Below, one piece after another: positions 1-11,200 of a stretch of 64,000 bases of DNA. The number at the start of each line of letters is the position of its first letter. Position 1 is the stretch's first letter. Position numbers and translations under genes: made by a program. Under the pieces are notes generated by a model, which ran no database searches, was not told the DNA's origin, and worked only from the letters and a program-made list of their open reading frames with translations. The DNA is from Anisakis pegreffii (Eukaryota > Nematoda > Chromadorea > Rhabditida > Anisakidae). The stretch is from the NCBI GenBank assembly GCA_035041965.1, contig JAPYMA010000902.1:62001-126000 (forward strand), written 5' to 3'.

Positions 1-1947
1 ATAATCCGACCGAGTGCTATGATCAGACATCGCAAAACTACTTGCACAATTAACTTTCGCATACGTGATCTTCAGATATTATTGAATTGCAATTGATTCA
101 AGAAGTCTACCGGAATATATGAACAAATCAACGACATCTCCTTTCTGAGATAATGAATTTCAATAAAAAAATGGCCAGTTGTTAGCGAGGCATGCTCATA
201 AAAGCATTCTCTTCTGTCACCAAGAGAATGTAGGCAAAATTCGGCAAGGATCGAATGCAAAAGCTGTATAACAATCGCGCAAAAGTGGAACGGAACCTGA
301 ATAGATAAAAGTTCGTTGAATTCGTCACTAATCACTTCTGTGAAGACAATCCGCCTCTCACTTCCTACCACGCTGATTCGGATGATAATTTTAGTTTGGT
401 TCTCCTTAGCATTGTGATTTGGTTGCTCATGAGTTCTTCGATCAGATATGTCGTCATACATCCAGTAAAAAGAACTTTTTCCAATCGATTCATACAGTGC
501 TCTCTGGAACTTATATTTGTGAATTTATGACTGAAGAATTCGTGCTCTACTTTGATATTATTATTTGTTGCTATCACGAGAACTTGCAGTCAAAGACAAC
601 AATATGAAGTTGGAAGGTAATTGATAACGATGTACTCGGTTTAATACTCGATTTGAAACCTACGAAACGATCACTTGTTATAGAGAACTAATCGCAAGCA
701 CCATAAACATTTTTCCTGGTGCATAATGTCTAATCGATGATCATATTGAGAAACGAATTCGCTGTTAAAAAATTGATAAGTGCGAATATTAAGTGGCTTC
801 TGTGTTTACCGAACGGCTTAACTCCAAACGCACTCTGCACGAAGCGTTTTGTAGTACATTCTTCTTACCGTAATCGTTAATTTAATCTAATTTAATTTAA
901 TGCGACGACATATGAAATTTGTTCGCGTTTGCACTGCTTCTTCCACTTACTTTCAATTACATAATCCACTGTATTATACTACAGACGTACTACTGATTGA
1001 ACTTCTTACTCAAGCTGATTACATTCAGTATTCGCACCATCAGCCAAAAGTGATCGCGTTAAATCACTCGGTGACTTGAATTACGGTCTACGTCCGATCG
1101 TGATTCAACATTGCTACTCTATGAAAAAGTAATACCCTTTGCAAGCATGCAAACAACTGGAACGGACAAATTGGAGAAGCCGTTGCATGGTTTTCAAACG
1201 TTGTAGCTTATTGAATATTTCAAAGTACTTTAGAATGGTACACATTCATGATGAAGCAGTCTTCGAATCAGATCACTTTATTGCTTGCTATTTTGGGAAA
1301 TACATCGATTGCAAACAAATATGATTTTGCTGCTGAAATGCGAATGACGGTCTTTGAGCGGGGAGTGGTGCGAGATTTTTGAGTTTTGTGTTTTATGACG
1401 ATTTGAGTATAAAGAACGATATTTACATTGAGAAAATTTTTAAAAATAGAAAAGTGACAAAGAAATCTGATTGGTAGACAATCACACAGTTCACTGCATT
1501 TGATAAAGCAAACGTTCAAAGTAGGACTGTAGATGGTATAAATGACATAAAATACATTGCGTCTTGATGAGAATTGAGAATTCATGCTCTATTTGATATT
1601 CACTGTCGAAGGGGGTGCGATGTGGTATTCCAGGGGGGGGAGGGGCGAGACAAGATTTTATTTTTTATACATTGAAGTAGGCGAGGGCGGATTATAACGC
1701 ATTTCAACGTATAATCAAAGCGAGAGTGGACTCTAACGTCTGTGTTTTTGAAAGGGTTAGAACCTACTCTAATCGTGTACACTCATCTACGTTCTAAGTA
1801 TTGGATGAGACATAGAGACTGGATATTGTAAGAAGTGCGAAGACATTTTAACTGTTTTTGTAAGGGGTGCAGGGAGGAAAAAGGTTCAGACCACTGCGCT
1901 AATTTATTATCGCTTTTTCAACTTTTATCGATTTTACCATTGATTTG
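1..1947 (+). repeat. Rearranged duplicate of the plus-strand neprilysin 5' region
   Basis: 1 to about 965 matches 20779-21743; about 966-1604 matches about 22804-23443; about 1606-1947 matches about 24606-24946. Relative to that source it lacks about 1.06 kb (one tandem unit) and about 1.16 kb that holds the promoter and first exon of the secreted neprilysin gene. The only ORFs here (for example 72-461, minus) are also in the other copy and show no coding features. Confidence 0.88.
1606..1896. mobile_element. 5'-truncated copy of the 24573-24892 MITE
   Basis: It matches 24606-24892 nearly base for base, including the right end ACCACTG. It has no left end because it was carried along by the segmental copy at 1-1947, not inserted independently. 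Confidence 0.75.
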
Positions 1948-2663
1948 GCTTGCGGTTACGGCATTGTGAACCGAGATACAATGAAAACATGGCAAAAATG
2001 TGTTCAAAATGCCAAAATTTATGTTCAAAAAGGGAAGAGTGTTGTTGTTGATAACACGAATGGTGATATTGAGTCGAGGTGTGCTTTTGCTTATTACTTT
2101 CACAGAATGCCTCATTCTACATTTGCATTATCAAAGAGACATTTCTTGAAGCATTCGATGCTATCAAGTCTTACTGCATTCAGATAAACATTCTTCTTAT
2201 ATCTGAATAGTTTCATCGATTCTTTGTTAGTGCTGTGAGTCATGATGAACGACTCATATTCCTCGCAGTGAAATCATTAAAGTCACTGAAGTTTTGCATT
2301 TGAATCGAAATAATATTCAGAATGAAAATTACAGGAAGAGATATATAAATCTGGCCAAGTCACAGAATGTTGATTGTCGATGCTTTGTGTTCACATGTGG
2401 ATTAGAACAAGCATCGCATCACTGCAAATATCGCATTATCATTGGCACCGATGCGTTGCACGAAGAACTCAGCACAATGGTACTTCGTATGTTCAAATCC
2501 AAATACCAGGTCACCTTGCTTAACTTGCGATCTCTTTGTCATCTCTGCCAAATCTGTTTGATTATTAAATCCTTTTTTTCAGGAACCAACAACGGATGAG
2601 GGCTTCTCATCCATCGTTAAAGTGAATTTTGTACCAGATGTAATTATTCTTTTGCTGGAGTAA
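1948..2663 (+). pseudogene. 5'-truncated polynucleotide kinase 3'-phosphatase (PNKP) fragment: last three exons
   Basis: PNKP repairs DNA ends by 5' phosphorylation and 3' dephosphorylation. Three blocks match the C-terminal kinase region: 1948-2078 ([17 protein letters not shown], then [10 protein letters not shown]), 2338-2507 (VDCRCFVFTCGLEQASHH and an MVLRMFKSKYQ end) and 2583-2663 (EPTTDEGFSSIVKVNF, stop at 2661-2663). Donor CGAG|GTGTGC, acceptor ATTACAG, donor CCAG|GTCACC and acceptor TTTTTTCAG join them in frame without stops. Everything upstream is missing: FHA domain, phosphatase domain and kinase P-loop. The first block has no acceptor before it. It begins inside an exon exactly where the copied neprilysin flank ends. 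It is probably a non-functional fragment or the product of a rearrangement. The intact gene may be elsewhere. Confidence 0.75.
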
Positions 2664-4815
2664 TTAATTTTGGTTTTAATTGCTTGTAATGTTGTGTGGG
2701 AGAGATTTTTGTTAATCTGGTTATTATTTGTTTGAATATGAGCGCGTGTTATTGTACAATATACTGACGATGCGCGATGTGGATGTAAAGTGTAGACAGA
2801 AAGGAGATTATGGTGTGCAGATCAATGAATTGTGAAAAGAATGAATGAATAAGTTGAGATAAATACACAAGCCAAATTGTCAATATATAATGCGTAAAGT
2901 TCGCTTATTAACAATTTAAAGAAAACCAACGTATCGATACGGGCTATAACGATATGATACAGCGATAATTTGTTCGATGACTTTCACTGCGATTATGATT
3001 TCGCTGCTGGTTGGATTTGCGTTTGTCGTTATTGTCCAAGCGACCGTTGTTGTACTTTGAGTGCCCCCACTTGAGTTAGTTAAATAAGTGTTTGGTTGGG
3101 AAGGGTTGTGGAAAGGATTTAATTAATTTGACGGTTTGAGTTTAGGTTTTTGGGATTTGGACGACTTTGACGTTAGTCGATCCTATCTTATTGAATCGTT
3201 GTATTTTGATACAACGAGATGGTTTTGACTGACTGTTCAATAACAATCTTGATTTGTTACGTATTTGGCTCTAATAATGGTTTGGCGCCTTCCAATTTCA
3301 ATTGAATAATGCAAATTATTCCGATAAGTTTAATGGTATGATTAGCAGTCGGAGATCGGCAACTTGAACTTTTATCGTGGTTCGCTACCAATAATCTTTC
3401 AGTTTCTTTGATGTGTAGTAGCGATCTCAAACTTGGGTAATTAACCGATATTACGTAACGGAATGAATGCGAATCGCGAGACATTTACGTAACGTGATCG
3501 GACTAACAAATCTTGATGAATTACACAATTGTATTTGGAGGCTCGACATCTATACTGATGTAAGTAAGTGAGAGTTTAAGGTTTAAGGTGGTCATAAGGA
3601 TTTGAGAGTCAAGATTTAATAACTGGTGCAGATTTAAGTGAAATCATGCTCGTTGTTGCTCGGAATAAGCAGGGCGACTGCCTGTAGATTGCATGACTGT
3701 TGTAACTGATAGAGGGTGAATATAATATTATTTTGTGAATATATGAGAAGCGTTGTAGTCTTTTTGTGAGTGTTTGTGAATTCTTTGTTGCAACGCAGCT
3801 TATTTTGTGTATTTAAAGATGTGCTTATTTTATGCTTCGAGATGTAGATTCAATACGGCTACAATAAAGACTGACTTGCATATTAGGTATTTAGCTTAAC
3901 AATTTGTAAAGGATATATGTGAATATTTAGATTTGTAGGATTACTGTATTCGGAAATATTTTGTTGGAATGTCTATCGCGACCTCCTTCGCGATAAATAC
4001 TTTGTTGCACAGTTTGTTCGATGTGTCTCTACTTCGCGATTATCTGGTAATTGCGACACCAGAATTCAGGAATGCGGATCATGTAAAAGTTTATCGAATG
4101 TTCCTCTGTGAGAAATGAATCAGCAGAGGAATGATATTGTTCTATAGATCGCACCGTTGTAATTGTATTCTTAATTACACTGCTCTTGTTAACAGTAATA
4201 TTAGATTGCATCAACGGATACTTGACTATAACTGATTGTGTTTTATTTAATTGTCTGTTGTACATCAGCCTTGATCTCTAATATTAAATATTGTCACTGC
4301 AACCAATTTCAGAGTCCACTCTCATCCTTTTCAATTTGTTTTTCATGGTTAATTTCTCGCAGTTCACTTCAAAACTTTCCGATATACATGTCCCATCCTT
4401 GAAATGAACTCATCGATGCATTCACAAATGGATGCTTGCCTCCAAAAGCCGGAAACGGTTCATTCGAATAGATCTTGAATCCATTATTTATATCGTTCAC
4501 TTCACCTCATCAGTGAGTTCATGAATTACAGTTTTTAATTTTTCATCTGTTCCGCCATTTGATTATACGATTGATTTAAATGGGTCTTCAACTATTATCC
4601 AGATTTCATAAGCCGAATGAATAAACATTTATTTACTGAATATATTCATGTTTATTTCACTTGAATAGGGCGAATAATCACTTAAAGATCACTTAAAAAT
4701 CATTTGAATCACTCAAAAATCACTAAAAAACAATCACAAAAATAATCGTTTAAGCGTCCAATAAAAAATGCAACTTGAAAAGGAAAGTTGTGGGAATTGG
4801 TGTTCGTTGTGAGAA
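2664..4815. other. Intergenic region with no supported gene
   Basis: This holds the 3' flank of the PNKP fragment on plus and of the four-domain gene on minus. I see no exon with good splice sites. Plus-strand 2977-3060 is a 27-codon hydrophobic ORF without other support. Confidence 0.5.
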
Positions 4816-7800
4816 TTATTGACCACCGGTCTTCGGCACCCACACGCTGCAGTGCTCTTTGGGTCCGTATGCGGATCCAAGTGGGCAATTGAATGCGGTT
4901 CGGAAAGCGGGGAAATTTTGTACGGTACCAAAAACACGGTATTTGGCTGGGCTGTGCGGATCTGTCATGATTTGAGTGTATTGGGCGTTAAGCGGTCTTG
5001 GTTTTTCACACCAGACTTGTGCGAAGGCCATGAAGAAGAGCTGATCTTGGGTGAATGCTTTGAAGACAGGATCAGGGAGTTGAGGGTCGGGTCCATACTG
5101 TGAAACATAATCTTGATAGGCACGCCACGCTGCATGTATTCCTGAAGTAGTGCATTCATTTCGATTCATTCAAACGCAACTTCGAGATCAGAATTATTCC
5201 CAAAAAATTTACTGAGTCAAAAATTATAACGAAAGAAAATGATGAATGCCAAAAGTGTGAAATGAGCTCTTTCAAAATTCAGAACTGCGTGCTGAGCGCA
5301 AATAGTTAGGACTAGCATAATTCTAGCAAAATCATTATTATGCTAGTCGTAACTGTCAGCTTATAAGAAACTGATCATATAGCATTATGATAGAGCACAA
5401 AGTTCAGGGTTGATAAAAGATGTTCACCTCCGTTATCAGCGATATTTTCACCCTGCGTTTGTTCACCATTAACACAGTCGGGTACTTTACCAGTTCCGCG
5501 CAAGGGACAGAACCCGTTATATTCATTAACCACACACTGCGCCATCTTGTTGAAACCAGCCATTGATTGTGGTGTCATCCAGTCTACTAATTTCCCGACA
5601 CCATTCCACTGAACACCCTCATCGTCGAAACCATGCGTCAGCTCATGACCTGCTACAACACCAAGACCACCGAAGTTCATTGATGCTGGCCAGTGCTCGT
5701 CGAAGAACGGTTGATGAAGGATGCCAGCCGGGAACGTTATTGAGTTATATTCTGGCTGAAAGCATTATTTATGGTGCAGAAATTCTTAATTTGGAATTGC
5801 TTGAGGGAAGTAAGGTATCGACTCAATAAAAAAGACACATCATTTCTGTCGATGAGCACGAACTGAAATGCTTCAGAATAAATATCGCCGCAACATACGT
5901 AGTACCATGCGTTGACAGTTCCTGGTGGTCCACCGAAGTCGTGTCGATCCACAGTCGCATCGCTTACGAGATTTTCATAGAGCAATAAGAAATTGAAATC
6001 ATCCGCTTTTTTGATCATGTCAAAATACGTATCACCATTATTAAACACCAATTTCTCGTAATAAGCATCAAGTTGAGTTTTATTCATGATAAAGTCCGGG
6101 AATGCGATGTTCTTCACTAAATCAGAGATTTTCTCGTACGCACCGTCTTTCGATTTATCATCCATCCAATTCAACCTATTCAGCATGTCTCGCATCGACA
6201 GCAAAATATTCTCAATCATCCATCCAGCCTGTCTGCAATTGAATGCTTCGTAAATACTGCCTCGCTCATAAGAGATTCAGTTTATCCCTCGATATATTCA
6301 TCATGAACATCGTGAAATGATGATCGAAGTTTTACTGTCCATTTTCGGAAGTTTCGATGTTTGCTCAAGTATTATGATCAGTCAATCGCAGGAATGAAAT
6401 TCGGAATTTTGAATTGTGTTTACAACGCCGTCTTTCTCAGAAAGTACGTTATAACATAACCGAAAACATCATTTTTAGATGTTTCAAATTGACTAAGGGC
6501 AGTGTTGTTTTCAATATGAGTACTTTTATGGTAGATCTGAAAGAGTCGAATTGAAGATGAGTACAAGATGCAACTCACGATCGAATACGTGCAACTGCAC
6601 GATCATTCGGATAAGAATAGTCCACAAATATTCTTGCATTCGCATACTGCATCAAGTTCAGCGTTTCGTACGCACACTCCACGCTCGGGTCGTCGTACAA
6701 TGCTTTTGTTACGGCCTTCTTGAATGTGGTGCCTCTTCGCTGTCTTCCAAGTATTGTTTGGTCCGATACTATCGGTTTAGCCACATAGCCGGTTGGTCTT
6801 GGTAGGTATTCGCTATTTTCAGCTAGTATTCTATAGAAGAAGTAGTTGGCAACCATATTTGAGTCGAAATTTTTGAAGTCATTACTTAATTTAAGAACCA
6901 TTTTCGGTTCCATCACCAGGAAAAGACGATCCGGCACTTTAAAGTAGGCGTCAAGTTCATGGTAAGTGCTTGAAAGGTATTCGAAATAAGTCGCGAAATC
7001 GATGAATCCAAACGTTTCGGTAGCATTTTGAACGGTGTACGGATTATAAGAACGTTCGTATTGCCGGCGGGTTGTGTCGTCTGTACTGTATTTCTGAGCG
7101 AGAACTCTTTCGAAATCCAACAACGCATCCACATCGCTACTCAGCTTGTTCTGCTCAAGAGACACCTACAAAGCGCTATTTTGAAGTAGTAGACCTCATA
7201 TACATTAAATCGCTATTCCGGTTGCTAATTGGCCGCAAAAATTTCGGATTTCAAACGATCAAAAAAACGCAGTTCGCTAAACCTTTTTAAGAGCAGCGTA
7301 ATGATTGAAAAGATCGATCGTGTTCTGCTTGTAAGATGTATGGGTTGAAGGCCATGCGACGGGCGTGTAATACGTCTTGGCATAGTAGAGAACGTTCTGA
7401 TCCGAGAAGAAACTGTAATGCTGAGGATGTGTCCAGTTGGTGTCAACCAGTGTGCTGATCAATGTGTCAATGCCTTGTGAACTCAGGTAACCAACGGCCT
7501 TCGCTAATGTTCTACTGTCCAAACTCTGAGCTGTTTGTGACGATTGACTGTCGACCATTGAGAATTTCAGTCCAGTTCTGACAGCAAATGCGTTGAGTGC
7601 ATTTGTTACCACTGAACCATCGCTGATGTAATGATCAAAATCTGCTCTAACTGTTTTGCATTTTTTATAGAATTGAATTATCTTCTTCAGTGCGGTCGGT
7701 GTCTGAAATTAAGCTATTGGAAAGATTCGTTGTGTTTGAAATGAATTATATCAAAGAGCTGAACCAGTTTTCGATGCGCATTCGAAAAGCGAAATTTGGA

Positions 7801-8211
7801 ATTCGATGTTTCTTAATAATCTAATGAGCATCCTACTTCTTAGAATGTGCTAACATTACATCAACATGTAATGCTTTCTGAATGATTCGCATCGAATGCT
7901 AACACCTTAAGCGGATTATAATAATAATCTAATCACCTGTGGCTGTTCATAGATCGGTAATTCCATTTGTTGACTCATTGCATGGTAGTTGAATAATCGA
8001 CCCTTTCGAAAACTCAGCAGTTCATCGTAGTTGCCACAAACGTATTCGTAGAAATTATCGCATGGATTTGCAGTTAAATTCATCGACGCTTTGAACAATG
8101 AAACGGATTCAGAGAATGCCTGATGCTCTGTCATTTGTGCTGGTGAAACTTCTGGTGCTGATGCAATATTCAGCTCGTTTCTTTGACTCGGTTGGGTCGG
8201 CATGCCGTAAG
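4816..8211 (-). other. M13 domain 4 of the four-domain protein (copy of domain 2) and C-terminus
   Basis: Exons 8211-7937, 7702-7283, 7165-6579, 6232-5899, 5755-5428 and 5141-4816 repeat domain 2. [11 protein letters not shown] and GENIADNGG are intact. Similarity to domain 2 stops at about 4874, inside the last exon. After that this copy reads [18 protein letters not shown] and ends at a TAA (4816-4818), while domain 2 reads [14 protein letters not shown] and is spliced onward. Possible minus-strand AATAAA signals lie just downstream (around 4628 and 4653). Confidence 0.82.
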
Positions 8212-11200
8212 CTATAATTAATTATTGCTCGTGATCGCTCAGGTACAAGTTCATGCTTTTTATCAGTGAGGACATTCATACTGTTGCAAGTTCAGTTGTT
8301 ACTGTCAATGTGTTCTAGGTTTCAAAAATACTCTCAGTGAAATATATTGCAAAAGATGAGACAGAAAATATCATGTTCACTAAGATTCATTGATGACTGA
8401 ATGCACTGACATCCTTCAACAGGTGTCACCCAAACATCACAATGGTTTTCAGGTGAATATGCCGAATCAACGGGGCATTTGAAGGCGGCTCGAAAGGCTG
8501 GGAAGTTTTGGATGGTGCCGAAGACTCGGTACAATGATGGACTGTGCGGATCAGTGAGGATCTGTTGCAAAATTTCTTCGTGAGTCGGCGGTGTTTCGCA
8601 CCAAACTTGCGCAAATCCCATGAAGAATAACTGATCTGGAGTGAACTGTCGCATGATCGCGTCATCGAATGACGGGTCAGGTCCATTCATATTTTGATGC
8701 ACCTTGAAGGCACGATATGCCGCATGTATCCCTTGAATGATAATCACTCTTCAAGACACATATTGCTTAATTAGACTGGATTGCACTCGATAAACGAAGC
8801 GGTCTTCTTTTTCAGTGATATGACAAAATCAAAGTGATAACTGTCTGATAACGATCGATATTTGCAGGGTAATATGACTAGGTGAACAAATGAAGCATGA
8901 TTTAGCTGATTTTTAGTACATTGTAATCGAGATCGTAACGTTCTTGTTTTGCCATATGCATGTAACTGAGCGGTGATTGCTTTGTCATGGACATGTTGAT
9001 TTTTCATCACAAAGATAAGTGTGCTAATCAAGCTTGAATGAGCAAAAGCGTCGAGACAATCGGATTTTGGGTCTTTTCAAAACAATTCACCTCCATTATC
9101 TGCGATATTTTCGCCTTGTGTGTTCGATCCGTCCAAACAACGTGGTTTATATGAGTTCGGAAGAGGGCAGAAGTGTCCGTATTCAGTGATCACACATTGT
9201 GCCATTCTCTGAATGGAAACATGATGACTGCTGAATATACACGACAAATGGAAGTGCATTCAAATAGGAACTTGTAAGAACAAATAGGAAGTTGTAAGAA
9301 CTTTTCTGATTGGACTGCTAATTAGGACTAAATCTGGCATATTGCACAGTTTTTTGATGCTTTGTTTTAGTTGATTATCAAAGCAAAACAGTGGCATTGA
9401 TGATGATGATGATGATAAGGCAACCTCGAACGAAGTGTACGATTTTTGATCCATCCATTGATAGAGTACGCCAGTGCCATCCCACTGTACACCTTCATCA
9501 TCAAATCCATGAGTTAACTCGTGTCCCACAACCACTCCCATTGATCCGTAATTCAGTGAAGCGGGCCAGTTGGGATCGTAGAAGGGCTGTTGTAAGATAC
9601 CAGCTGGGAATGTGATCGAATTCATCTCGGGCTGAATAACAATCACTTTGATGTACTTATTACTGTGATCATTTAAATTATCAGAACACAATGGCTACTC
9701 AGTGTCATCATTCAGAAGGAATAAACGGTGCTTAGAGACCACGATTGCTCCAGTGGATATTGTTATTATTCATTGATTATGGCCGGTTTGTGAAACGAGA
9801 TGAACGTATAGTCTTACAGACAGCAGCGAATATTACCTGGTACCAGGCGTTCACAGTTCCTGGCTCTCCATTGAAATCGTTACGCTTAGTTTGACCGGCT
9901 GTGAGTTTAGCATATGAAGTGTAAACATTGAATTTATATAACTTCTCTTGCATGGTCGTATAAGATTCTCCGGCTTGAATGTCCAGTTCTGCGTAATATT
10001 TCGTCAACAAACTATCGTTGTTGATAAAATCAGGGAATGCAATATTTTTGGTGAGATCGTCGATTTTATTGTATGCACCCCGCTTCGACTTGAAACTCAT
10101 CCAAGACAACTGATCAATCATACTTCGAAATCCTATCAGTACGCTCTCCATGAAAGCTGCGAACTTCTGACGGAACTGCTCCTGCAAGTGTACTCTTTTA
10201 ATAGAAACACGGCATACGATAGTGTTATAAGGCAGTGCGAGGGAAGAATTAAGCACGGAACGAATGATAAATTAATGATTGCAATAACATACGCGTTTAT
10301 TCGGGGATGGAAATATGGCGTCGATATACATACGTGCATTTGCGTATTGCATGGCGCTGATCGATCTAGATGCACAGCGCAAGTCATTCCTAGTCAATAG
10401 CTTCAGGTCTGGTCGAGGCATGACGATACTTCTCGGTCGTCGTTTCTTTGCACTCACATCAAATTCAAGAATTGATTTATATTGCTCGGCTTGAGACATA
10501 TGTGGCATATAACTTTGGAATGTATCAACAATGCGGTAGTTCAAGTAATTGATGATCGTTCGAGCTTTAAACTTGCCAGTTGATAGATACTCGCCTAGCT
10601 TAGTTAGCATTCTTGGTTCCATAATGAGAAACTCGAAATCTGGCTTGCTCATCTTCATTTGCACGTCAACGGGTGCATTGATGGCTATTTGGTCCAGATA
10701 GAGAGGCCAATCGATGAAGGGATACATTTGTGATGCCTTCTCAGTTGAATAAAGGTTGTAGGAACGTGCATAATTACGGCGAGTTGCATCATCTGTACTT
10801 AGATTCCATGCGATATCCAATTCGAGCGCTATCATGCTATCCACATCCGCTTCCAGTTTTGCTTCATTCAATCCCTGCTGCAGATATTTCATCCAAAAGA
10901 GCATTCTTTTACGGTACCATTCCTTGTATAGGTCCCATGCTTTTATATAATACGATAACGGCAAACTTAATGAACTTTGATCAATGTATAACGCATAGCC
11001 TTGAGTACTGTGCGGGTCCTTCCAGTTCGTGTCAATGAATGATGATATCAGAGTACTCGTTCCAAGAGCACCGTCCAAGTAGCCGATTGCCTTTGACAGG
11101 ACGGTGGCGTTTGGCATCGGTAGATCGGGTAGATGTTGACTGAGAAGTGGAAATGGCAGGTTGGTTGCATCTTTGAATTGTGACAGCTTGGATTTGACAT

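Noticed and set aside
72..461. 129-codon minus-strand ORF, also present at 20850-21239
   Set aside because: Both copies are inside duplicated non-coding DNA, so their identity reflects recent duplication, not selection. No domain or splice context.
2977..3060. 27-codon hydrophobic ORF (MTFTAIMISLLVGF...)
   Set aside because: Signal-peptide-like but with no downstream exon or conserved context.
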